Positions 18,922 to 27,054 of a stretch of DNA of 33,991 nucleotides are shown piece after piece. Origin of the DNA: Methanobacteriota archaeon (lineage in GTDB: Archaea; Thermoplasmatota; Poseidoniia; Poseidoniales; Poseidoniaceae); the NCBI GenBank assembly GCA_009937205.1, contig JAACCR010000121.1, positions 1-33,991 of the forward strand. The letters run 5' to 3'. The position numbers were made by a program, and so were the translations under genes. Every line of letters starts with the position of its first letter. Position 1 is the stretch's first letter. The notes under the pieces were generated by a model. That model worked only from the letters and a program-made list of their open reading frames with translations. It was not told the origin of the DNA and searched no databases.

Positions 18922-19382
18922 TGCAGAACCAGTTCAAAACAGAAGATGGCTTAGTCGAAGTGACTATTTCTAAGCAAGGAGATTCATGGAATTTTGAAGG
19001 TCAATCGTGCCAGATTCTCAATGATGGCAGATTACAAGTAACAACTACAGATGGTTCAATGCATCTTGCAAGAGCAGCCAAGGTTGGTGATGTTTGGTGG
19101 GTTCATCTTAATGGTCACACCTTCAAATTGGAAAGAATTGAACCAGGAGCTAATGCCAGTGAAGAACAAGGCGGATTGACAGCACCAATGCCAGGAAAAG
19201 TTCTCGAAGTAATGGTTTCAGTTGGTCAAGAAGTGAGTGCTGGTACTACTTTAATGATCTTAGAAGCGATGAAGATGGAACATAAAATCGTTGCATCAAC
19301 AGATGGTACAGTTACTGCGATTAATTTCAGTGCTGGCGATCAAGTTGATCAGGGTGTAACTCTTCTTGACTTGGAAGAATAA
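18921..19382 (+). CDS. Biotin carboxyl carrier protein (biotinyl domain) of the same carboxylase
   Basis: LTAPMPGKVLEVMVSVGQEVSAGTTLMILEAMKMEHKIVASTDGTV: EAMKMEH biotinylation motif. AGGAGG upstream; ATG overlaps the TGA of the biotin carboxylase gene. Confidence 0.92.
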   Translation: MQNQFKTEDGLVEVTISKQGDSWNFEGQSCQILNDGRLQVTTTDGSMHLARAAKVGDVWWVHLNGHTFKLERIEPGANASEEQGGLTAPMPGKVLEVMVSVGQEVSAGTTLMILEAMKMEHKIVASTDGTVTAINFSAGDQVDQGVTLLDLEE

Positions 19383-19467
19383 TGGTAAATGCAATTGTCT
19401 TTATCATTCGATTCACTTACTTTAAAGCAGCATCGTTTTGAAATAAGAATCAATTTGTGCTTTAGTT

Positions 19468-19983
19468 ATGGCGACAAATAAGTTGACACTGGTAATGATT
19501 CTAATTATCGGCTTGAGTGGAATCGGAAATGTTTTGACGGTTTCTAATAATATGGAAATTGAAGATGAATATGACCAATTAGACCAGGATAAATCAACAG
19601 TTGATGATATGAATCAGCAATTAAATGATGATATAAAATCTTTGCAGGATGAGAGAGAAAATCTTTTGATTGAACTTTCACAATGGCAGATGAAGTACAA
19701 CCAATCGGAAGTAAATGTCAGCGGATTAAACTTGCAGATAGATGAGATCAAAATGCAATTGTCAGAAAATTTGACTAATTTAAGTCAATTGCAAATGGAC
19801 TTGAATGATTCTATTTCAACTTCTAGTGAGCAAAGTGATGCTTTGAACGCATCCATTGAAAGTTTACAAAACGACATGTTATCACTGAATACGACAATCG
19901 TTTCTCTCAACAGTTCGCTATTAGATTTACAACAACAATTGTCTGCTAATAATGCCACCATCGCAAATTTACAACAGCAATAG
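19468..19983 (+). CDS. Membrane-anchored, sequon-rich coiled-coil extracytoplasmic protein
   Basis: N-terminal hydrophobic LTLVMILIIGLSGIGNVLTV then heptad-like coiled coil with nine N-x-S/T sequons in the C-terminal half. Confidence 0.7.
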   Translation: MATNKLTLVMILIIGLSGIGNVLTVSNNMEIEDEYDQLDQDKSTVDDMNQQLNDDIKSLQDERENLLIELSQWQMKYNQSEVNVSGLNLQIDEIKMQLSENLTNLSQLQMDLNDSISTSSEQSDALNASIESLQNDMLSLNTTIVSLNSSLLDLQQQLSANNATIANLQQQ

Positions 19984-20139
19984 TCCAATCGCCATACCGG
20001 TTATTAGAGACACATTACTCTTTTTTCCAAACATGCCACTATGCGCAAAACAGGTTAGTGGATTTGGCCCTGGAGTTAGTAACGCTAGAGCAAGAAATCC
20101 AAACAAATGGAATATCGCAATAGTAGCCTCCATGGCCAT
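19969..20139 (-). pseudogene. Truncated N-terminal remnant of a LysE/RhtB-family exporter
   Basis: Minus-strand reading MAMEATIAIFHLFGFLALALLTPGPNPLTCFAHSGMFGKKSNVSLITGMAIGLLLL*: LTPGPNxL followed by a G..GxxxGLLL pattern resembles LysE N-termini, but it ends after 56 aa and overlaps the 3' end of the coiled-coil gene. Below the ORF-track length cut-off. Confidence 0.6.
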
Positions 20140-20189
20140 TGTAACCATTCATGATTGATAACCGTTGAGCAGTCACTGTTTGTTTTAGA

Positions 20190-21539
20190 CTATTCTTCAG
20201 GGGCTGAATACCAACGTCCTTGGAATGAATCATCAGAATTATCAATTCGTACGAAGAGGTCGAGTGATGACCAAACAAGACTGTTGAAACCACTCGCCAT
20301 TCCTTCTTGCCCACCAGCTTTAGCAGTCATGAAATCTAGTGTGTCTGATGGTGAGTGCCATTCTTGCCAGAATGAAATTTCTCCACCAGGGCTGAAGAAG
20401 TTGAAAGTAGGGAAGTCAGCAGAAAAGAACGCACAGTGGTCTGAAGCACATGATTCTGCAATCTGCCAATTAATCGGATTTGCCTCTGTTGGTCTGTATG
20501 AAAGGTCATCTTCTATTGTAGTTCCAACCCACTCGTACATTATCTGCATATTGCTCTCACTTGCACCAGCAATACTAATCTGCCATTCGTATTTTGTTGC
20601 AGAGAAAACTTCTCCACCCGGGCCGATAATTGGTTCTGATGCAGGTATGATTGGGTAGTTCAGAGAAACCATGTCGAAGTTCAGGTACGACTTTACTGTC
20701 ACATTTTCAGGTAAGTGGTTAACATATGCCGAAGAGCCTAGAAGCCCTTCCTCTTCACATGCCCACAATGCTGCAACAACAGTATGATCGAACTCCATCT
20801 TGGCCAATGCTTGAGCCATTTCTAAGGACACAGTAGATCCTGAAGTGTCATCATTTGCGCCTTCGTTTGTACCTCCTCCTGGTGGCGTGAATAAGTAAGC
20901 AATATCGAAATGACCTCCTACGACTATGTATTCGTCAGGATTTATTCTACCCCAATTGTAGCCAACAACATTCAATTGGTCAGGGTCATCATCGTACCGA
21001 GTTACTTCAACGAAATCGAATCCCATTTCCCTCATATCTTCAGCCATTGCTTCAGCCGCAGCTTCGTATGCAGAACCACCTTCGTGAACCGATGCACTAG
21101 CACACCACCTGTTGTTGTGTGAACTGGTTAACATATCGATAGTATCGTAAGCACGCCTACCATCTACAAGCATCATTTCTTGACTATCTTCAAGCATTAG
21201 GGTTGCATTCCAGAATTCGTCACCTGCAGTCACTGAAATGTTAACAGATTCTCTCTCACTGTCCAGTATCAATAATTCAAGTGATTTCTTTTCTGCAGGG
21301 AATGTAGTTGTCAAAGGGTCTCTTAGTACACCAAACTCATCTACATAGAACAATCCTGCAGATCGATTGAATGTCCAGTCCACATTCGAATCCACTTCGA
21401 TAGTCATGTATTGTCCACGAGTAGCCATGGAACTATCAGCGACACTCAGAGTTGGCGCAACATCATCTCCAGCATCTTCTCCGAAGTACCCACTCAAAGG
21501 GGCGAGTACAAGCAATAAAGATAGGAAAAGACAACGCAT
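20190..21539 (-). CDS. Secreted M28-family metallopeptidase
   Basis: Signal peptide MRCLFLSLLLVLAPLSG; zinc-ligand series VVGGHFD, GANDDTSGS, ACEEEGLLGS, LNFDMVS and SDHCAFF. Confidence 0.88.
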   Translation of the reverse strand: MRCLFLSLLLVLAPLSGYFGEDAGDDVAPTLSVADSSMATRGQYMTIEVDSNVDWTFNRSAGLFYVDEFGVLRDPLTTTFPAEKKSLELLILDSERESVNISVTAGDEFWNATLMLEDSQEMMLVDGRRAYDTIDMLTSSHNNRWCASASVHEGGSAYEAAAEAMAEDMREMGFDFVEVTRYDDDPDQLNVVGYNWGRINPDEYIVVGGHFDIAYLFTPPGGGTNEGANDDTSGSTVSLEMAQALAKMEFDHTVVAALWACEEEGLLGSSAYVNHLPENVTVKSYLNFDMVSLNYPIIPASEPIIGPGGEVFSATKYEWQISIAGASESNMQIMYEWVGTTIEDDLSYRPTEANPINWQIAESCASDHCAFFSADFPTFNFFSPGGEISFWQEWHSPSDTLDFMTAKAGGQEGMASGFNSLVWSSLDLFVRIDNSDDSFQGRWYSAPEE

Positions 21540-21543
21540 GTAA

Positions 21544-22833
21544 TCACCACTGACAAGGTTCTAGATGGGTTTTACCACCCATCAATGGTACTAAGCATTC
21601 AGGAACTTTAACACTACCATCTTCAAGTTGATTCTGTTCCATTATTGCAACTAATGCGCGACTAGTAGCGACAGCAGTTGAATTTAGAGTGTGTGCAATA
21701 GGTTGGCCAGCATGGCCTGGTTGGCCATAGCGAATGTTCAATCTATTGGCTTGATAATCAGTACAGTTTGAACAAGAGACGATTTCTTTGTATTGTTCAG
21801 CACCTGGAATCCATGCTTCAAGATCGTACTTTCTTGCCGCAACAGTACCCATATCGCCAGTGCAGATATTGACCACTTCGTAATGAATTGACAAACTATC
21901 CCATAAGTCGATACAATTTTGCAATAATTCTTCTTGCATTTGCCATGATTGCTCTGGTGTTGCGAAAACGATTTGCTCAATTTTTGTGAATTGATGGACT
22001 CGCCAAATCCCTAAATCGGATTGACCGTGTGAACCCACTTCTCTACGGAAACATGGAGAAACAGCAACCATTTTCAATGGTAATTGTTCTTCAGGGATTG
22101 TCTCATCCATGAACATCGCCGTCAATGGGTGTTCAGCAGTGGCTATCATGTAGAATTGTTCAGGTTTAGATCCATACATTACAGTCTCAAAGTCAGACAA
22201 ATCAGTAACGCCTTCGTAGGCTTCTCTATTCATCATAGCAGGGGGCTGAACGAAAGTGAAGCCCCTTTGGCGAATGAACTCAACTGAATATTGCTGTAAT
22301 GCAAATTCTAAGCGAGCCAAGTCACCCTTTAGGAAGAAGAAACGTGAACCAACAATCTTTGCTGCTCGTTTCAAATCAACCCACTTATTCATTTCAATAA
22401 GTTCGTTATGAGTGCGAGGTTCAAAATCAAAAATTGGTTTTTGACCATGAACGCTGTGTTGTGTATTGCCGCCTTCGTCCTCACCTACTGGTACATCAGG
22501 GTGAAGGATATTTGGAATTGACATCCTTATCTTATCTCTTTGAGCAAGAGCTTCATCGGTTGCACTTTCTGCTGTAGTAATCTCTGTTCCTAAATCTGCA
22601 ACTTGAGCCTTAATCTTCTCTGCTTCATCACGGTTTCCTGATTTCATCGCTTCTCCAATGCCTCGAGCAGCGACATTCTTTTGTTTTCTCAGTTGGTTGG
22701 TTTGATGTTGTAATTCTCTCCACTCTATGTCTAAATCAATCACTTGTTGAACTTTATCATGGGCAATACCACGCTTATCGTGATCCGCAAATATCAATTG
22801 CGGGTTTTCTCTAAACAAGGTAATATCAAGCAT
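21544..22833 (-). CDS. serS: Seryl-tRNA synthetase (standard, bacterial/halophile-type)
   Basis: MLDITLFRENPQ N-terminus, coiled-coil arm, and class II motifs including SPCFRREVGSHGQSDLGIWRVHQFTKIEQ and YKEIVSCSNCTDYQANRLNIRY...HTLNSTAVATSRALVAIMEQNQ. Confidence 0.95.
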   Translation of the reverse strand: MLDITLFRENPQLIFADHDKRGIAHDKVQQVIDLDIEWRELQHQTNQLRKQKNVAARGIGEAMKSGNRDEAEKIKAQVADLGTEITTAESATDEALAQRDKIRMSIPNILHPDVPVGEDEGGNTQHSVHGQKPIFDFEPRTHNELIEMNKWVDLKRAAKIVGSRFFFLKGDLARLEFALQQYSVEFIRQRGFTFVQPPAMMNREAYEGVTDLSDFETVMYGSKPEQFYMIATAEHPLTAMFMDETIPEEQLPLKMVAVSPCFRREVGSHGQSDLGIWRVHQFTKIEQIVFATPEQSWQMQEELLQNCIDLWDSLSIHYEVVNICTGDMGTVAARKYDLEAWIPGAEQYKEIVSCSNCTDYQANRLNIRYGQPGHAGQPIAHTLNSTAVATSRALVAIMEQNQLEDGSVKVPECLVPLMGGKTHLEPCQW

Positions 22834-22838
22834 TATTT

Positions 22839-25067
22839 TCACCAACTAATTCCGAAATCTAATAACGATGTTCCAATGAAGAATAATCCTGTGATTAAGT
22901 ATCCTAAAATTGCACCACCATTGAGGAGAGGTAATCCAGCTTGTGCCTTTCCTTGGGCAACGAAATACATCAATGCTGCATATCCGAGTAGGCCACCGAC
23001 CAATGCTCCCATTGCGACAGGTATTGCTGCAGAATCATCGAGCCATTGAGCGCATGATAGAACTAGCATACCAGGGAAGATGACATCGCCAAGACCCATA
23101 AACATCGCTTCTCCACCATTTTTCTTGGCTTTTTTAGTCGTTGTTTGAGCAGATGGTTGAACTGGTATTTCTCCACCCCTATCGCTAATTGATGTTTGAC
23201 CTTCCTTGAATGAGTATCCTTTGCTTTGAGGGGCAACTAGTAGAATTGGTAATCGTAAACCAATCATCGTATCGGCTAATGCAAGCATATGTTTAGACTT
23301 GTAAACCGCCCACGCGTCATATATTGCTGCAACTATCATGAAGATGATTATCAGTGAGGGAACGAATGCAACTCCGAGCATTACGATGACTCCAGAACCA
23401 ACCAATACTCCAACGGTGTTAACCACATACCATTCACTGTGAACATATAGTAAAATCATTAATGCAATAGCAACGATCAACCCAACCATAAATGGTCCAT
23501 CATACAGTTGTAATCCAGTCAATGTCATCATTTCACCGGTTACTTCTCCATGTTTAGCAGTAGTTCCATCATTATCGTAAAGTGCTACAAATTGAGAACT
23601 GGTATTTGACTCATCAACAAAATAACCGGTAGTAAAATTATCATCAACAGGGAATGAAATTCTGTTAACCAGTGCTTCACCATGAAGCCAGTGTGCTGTA
23701 TCACCTGTGGTGATGAGCATGTCTGTATATCCAGAAACATCCAAGTCGGTTAATCTAGCAGACTGAATCGTTTCTCCAAAATCCATCAAATGCATTTTTG
23801 TTTGTTCCACTACTTCAACTTCAGCAGACTGATTCCATTCAAATCCAAGAACATTACCATTATTTTCTCCAATCAGGATAAATCCTGTATCCGCACTAGC
23901 ATTTTCCATTGTCACGCTAGACCATGGCGAATGCCCGAAATCAGAACTTACATAATAGCCGGTAGAATTTCTTACGAATGCAGTTGCAGCAGGTTCAATC
24001 TCAAGTGAAGGCAATAGGGCGCCATTTGTTTCTGCTAATTCAACAATACATACTTGTGTTATAGTGGTGATTAGTAATCTGTCTTCAGAAATAACTTCAG
24101 AATATAGAACTCCATCAGTAATGCCAATATTAGTTGGTAATGACCATGATGCTTGATATACCATTTGTTCTTCAAAAACCCTATAATGATATATCGAATC
24201 ATCGTTGGAAACCATATACATTGAATCATCAATCAGAACTGCCAAAGAACAAGCAGTGTGCATATTTGGTAGAGGAATTACCCCTTGAACAGGATCTACT
24301 AAGTGGCAAGCATATGTATTAATTTTTTCACCACTATCCATATCGATAGTCCAAATCCAAAGACCGTTTGTAAATGTTGCAAGATTGCCATTTAGTACAA
24401 CTCTTGTATCACCCAGATCGTTTCCAGGGTTGCGTTGTTGGTCAACCTGCCATACTGGTTCACCGTCAAACGGCTGGCCGTGCCAATAACTTACAGAATC
24501 ATCCCATGGACCATCGGCTTCCCCAGTCAATTCAGTTGTTAGGAAGCCTTCCATTCCATAATTTACAAGATATGATTCGCTGGTATGGGTTGAGACTTCA
24601 TCGTATTCAAAAGGTTCAGAATCAAAATCAATTACCAACATATGTGCGAGAGGTACTGTTGTGTACATCAATGCAATTGCTAAAATACCCATTATTCCAT
24701 ATTTGATGACCCAGTCCTTTTTGTATTTGGCCAATAGTAAAATCATTATTGTAAAAATAAAGATAAAAGCCAATTCCATTGCGATATATTTGACTTGAGT
24801 AGCACCTGCTTCTCCAAATGCATGCAGACCAGCAATATCATACCAAGGTCTGATAAAAAGTGCAATTAGAATGGTAATAACGAACATAAATGCCATTCCA
24901 AACATCCCGGGTAACTGGTCTTTTATTGAATCCAAAAACGATTCAGCCCGAAGTTCTCTCTCAACTGCAACGAATTCTTCAGAAATATCACGGCCCGTAT
25001 TGTCGGGTTCATTGTCGTCGCTCATAGCAGATGCGAGTTCGGGCTTGCATATGACTGTCACGCCCAT
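22839..25067 (-). CDS. Presenilin/SPP-like intramembrane aspartyl protease with large extracytoplasmic insert
   Basis: Nine predicted TM segments; catalytic motifs YD (FMIVAAIYDAWAVYKS) and GxGD (AMFMGLGDVIFPGMLVLS), and PAL-equivalent LPLL (AQAGLPLLNGGAILGY). About 360 aa of soluble, sequon-containing sequence between TM3 and TM4. Confidence 0.85.
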   Translation of the reverse strand: MGVTVICKPELASAMSDDNEPDNTGRDISEEFVAVERELRAESFLDSIKDQLPGMFGMAFMFVITILIALFIRPWYDIAGLHAFGEAGATQVKYIAMELAFIFIFTIMILLLAKYKKDWVIKYGIMGILAIALMYTTVPLAHMLVIDFDSEPFEYDEVSTHTSESYLVNYGMEGFLTTELTGEADGPWDDSVSYWHGQPFDGEPVWQVDQQRNPGNDLGDTRVVLNGNLATFTNGLWIWTIDMDSGEKINTYACHLVDPVQGVIPLPNMHTACSLAVLIDDSMYMVSNDDSIYHYRVFEEQMVYQASWSLPTNIGITDGVLYSEVISEDRLLITTITQVCIVELAETNGALLPSLEIEPAATAFVRNSTGYYVSSDFGHSPWSSVTMENASADTGFILIGENNGNVLGFEWNQSAEVEVVEQTKMHLMDFGETIQSARLTDLDVSGYTDMLITTGDTAHWLHGEALVNRISFPVDDNFTTGYFVDESNTSSQFVALYDNDGTTAKHGEVTGEMMTLTGLQLYDGPFMVGLIVAIALMILLYVHSEWYVVNTVGVLVGSGVIVMLGVAFVPSLIIIFMIVAAIYDAWAVYKSKHMLALADTMIGLRLPILLVAPQSKGYSFKEGQTSISDRGGEIPVQPSAQTTTKKAKKNGGEAMFMGLGDVIFPGMLVLSCAQWLDDSAAIPVAMGALVGGLLGYAALMYFVAQGKAQAGLPLLNGGAILGYLITGLFFIGTSLLDFGISW

Positions 25068-25071
25068 ATCA

Positions 25072-25089
25072 TTCCCCCTAAAGGGGGAA
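25072..25089 (-). promoter_or_regulatory. Inverted repeat / hairpin just upstream of the presenilin-like gene start
   Basis: TTCCCCC-TAAA-GGGGGAA; on the minus strand the 3' arm supplies AGGGGG 6 nt before the ATG at 25067. Confidence 0.5.
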
Positions 25090-25127
25090 AATCTTAGTTT
25101 TTATGAATTTCAAAAAAGTATGGAATA

Positions 25128-25604
25128 CTAATTTTGACTTCTCGGGTCCTTTGGCCCATCAGCACTTTGAATCTCAACACCATGTTCGCCTAGATAGCCT
25201 ACACCATTTTCTCCCATGAAGCCACCATCGACGATGACAACCCTTGTAATTCCAGAATGGTGTATTAGTTTAGCGCACATCATGCAAGGTTCTCCGGTAA
25301 CGATTAGCCATGCACCATTGGTAGGTACTCCATTGGCTGCTGCATTACAAATCAAATTCATTTCAGCATGGTGGCAACCGATTTCAACCCGCGTACCAGA
25401 TACAACATTTTGGGTATCTCTCAAGCATTCTTCGCCACCACAAAGGCGTCCTCCGCCTCTTGGGCCACCGTTATAGCCATCCATCAAGATTACATTTCTT
25501 GCAGGATCAACTAATAGTGCGCCGAATTTTCTGCGAGAGCAATTAGAAGCCTCAGCCAAAGTTAAGCACTGTTGAATCCGGATTGCCAAATGCTTGTCTT
25601 TCAT
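25128..25604 (-). CDS. dCMP/cytidine deaminase family protein (ComEB-like)
   Basis: Zinc deaminase motifs CHHAEMNLI and TGEPCMMCAKLIHHSGI; NCSRRKFGALLVD...GYNGGPRG typical of dCMP deaminases. Confidence 0.9.
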   Translation of the reverse strand: MKDKHLAIRIQQCLTLAEASNCSRRKFGALLVDPARNVILMDGYNGGPRGGGRLCGGEECLRDTQNVVSGTRVEIGCHHAEMNLICNAAANGVPTNGAWLIVTGEPCMMCAKLIHHSGITRVVIVDGGFMGENGVGYLGEHGVEIQSADGPKDPRSQN

Positions 25605-25639
25605 ACCCTCACCCAACCCTTGCTAACTCTGTCCTTGTT

Positions 25640-26947
25640 TCATCTCTTCGCTAGCAAACTTAGGTCTTCATCACTATCAAGATATAGCAAACCGAGTATA
25701 TTTCCTTGTAAATACATGGAGCCAAGGCTGACGACAAGACCGACATCATGTGGTTCTTCGTCTTCTATTATTGATAATGCACTTTCGGGGAATTCTACTG
25801 ATGAGATATCGCAATCAATCCCCATGAATTGATTCATCAATTGTTGAGGTTCAATGCCTGGGTATCTCCCTCCCTGTGGAGCGGTGATGATTATTTGACG
25901 AGGTGGATTTTTTTGACAATATTCGAGTAATGGGGCAACAAATGCATCCATTTCTTGCTGAGGTGAAGCTGCAAAAACTAGTGACCATGCTTGAATTTTA
26001 TAACTTTCAATCATATTTGCAACCTCTGGCATTATTCTGGCCATGCCGCTTGGGTTGTGAGCACCATCGAGCAAAAATTCGTGGCCACCAGTTTTCCCAG
26101 CAGGAATAAATTGCATGCGACCAGGCCAACGAATTGAGTTCTTCGCCTGCCACACAGTTGACGTGTCCATTCCGGTTCTCTTCAGTGTTTGATCGACAAG
26201 GATTGCGGCCTCTTGCCGAGTGGTAAGCATCTGTGGAATTTCAACAAAAATTGGCTGAGCTGGAAGTGGTATTTCATCAAGTTCAATGTTTCCAGCGGCT
26301 TGACATTCTTCACGCATTGCCGCTTCGATGCCCTCATCTTCAGGATCGCGAATAATCACTTTGACGCCAGGTCTTGCAATCGCAACCTTCTCCCGCGCTA
26401 TTTTGCAAATATCAGGTCCTAAGATATCGGTGTGTTCGGCAGAAATAGAAGTGATAATGCAGGTGTCGGCCGGAGCAGTCCTAGTAGCATCTAGTCTTCC
26501 CCCCAACCCAGTTTCTAAAATCAATACATCGACATTATGACTAGATGCTGTAACCATCGCACAAAGATATGTGATTTCAAAAAAAGTCAAGTCAATTACA
26601 GGAACTTCTTCACTAATCTGCTTGACTTCCGCTAATGCACTATCAAATAACTCACCAGCGATCGGCACTCCATCAATTCTAATTCTCTCTTCAATTCTGC
26701 TAACATGTGGGGATGAGAATAATACGGCTGAATGACCAGAGAGCTGTACTGAAGCGGCTAATATTGCACAAGTTGTGCCTTTTCCATTGCTTCCTGCTAC
26801 ATGGAAAATATGAGTATTATCAAATTTTAGATTCAATCGATCGAGTGCCTGCTTGGTATTAGGCAAACCCAAAGACATTCCTTTGGACTTAGAGGAATTT
26901 AGCCATTGGCGAACCTCTTCCATAGTCTGACCCATGTCAAGGCTCAT
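25640..26947 (-). CDS. folC: Folylpolyglutamate synthase / dihydrofolate synthase (Mur ligase family)
   Basis: HVAGSNGKGTTCAILAA P-loop, SSPHVSRIEERIRIDG, ETGLGGRLDATR, ISAEHTDILG and LLDGAHNPSGM are FolC signatures. Confidence 0.92.
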   Translation of the reverse strand: MSLDMGQTMEEVRQWLNSSKSKGMSLGLPNTKQALDRLNLKFDNTHIFHVAGSNGKGTTCAILAASVQLSGHSAVLFSSPHVSRIEERIRIDGVPIAGELFDSALAEVKQISEEVPVIDLTFFEITYLCAMVTASSHNVDVLILETGLGGRLDATRTAPADTCIITSISAEHTDILGPDICKIAREKVAIARPGVKVIIRDPEDEGIEAAMREECQAAGNIELDEIPLPAQPIFVEIPQMLTTRQEAAILVDQTLKRTGMDTSTVWQAKNSIRWPGRMQFIPAGKTGGHEFLLDGAHNPSGMARIMPEVANMIESYKIQAWSLVFAASPQQEMDAFVAPLLEYCQKNPPRQIIITAPQGGRYPGIEPQQLMNQFMGIDCDISSVEFPESALSIIEDEEPHDVGLVVSLGSMYLQGNILGLLYLDSDEDLSLLAKR

Positions 26948-27054
26948 GGGTATATCTCATAGCATCTTTGGCTAATAATCTTTAAATGGCTGAAATTATT
27001 GCTAATATCATGGAAGTATTTTCTAATTGGAAAATCAATTTTGCAATTGAACTT

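Noticed and set aside
20155-20658. 167-aa plus-strand ORF
   Set aside because: Antisense to the M28 peptidase gene, which has full catalytic motifs and a signal peptide.
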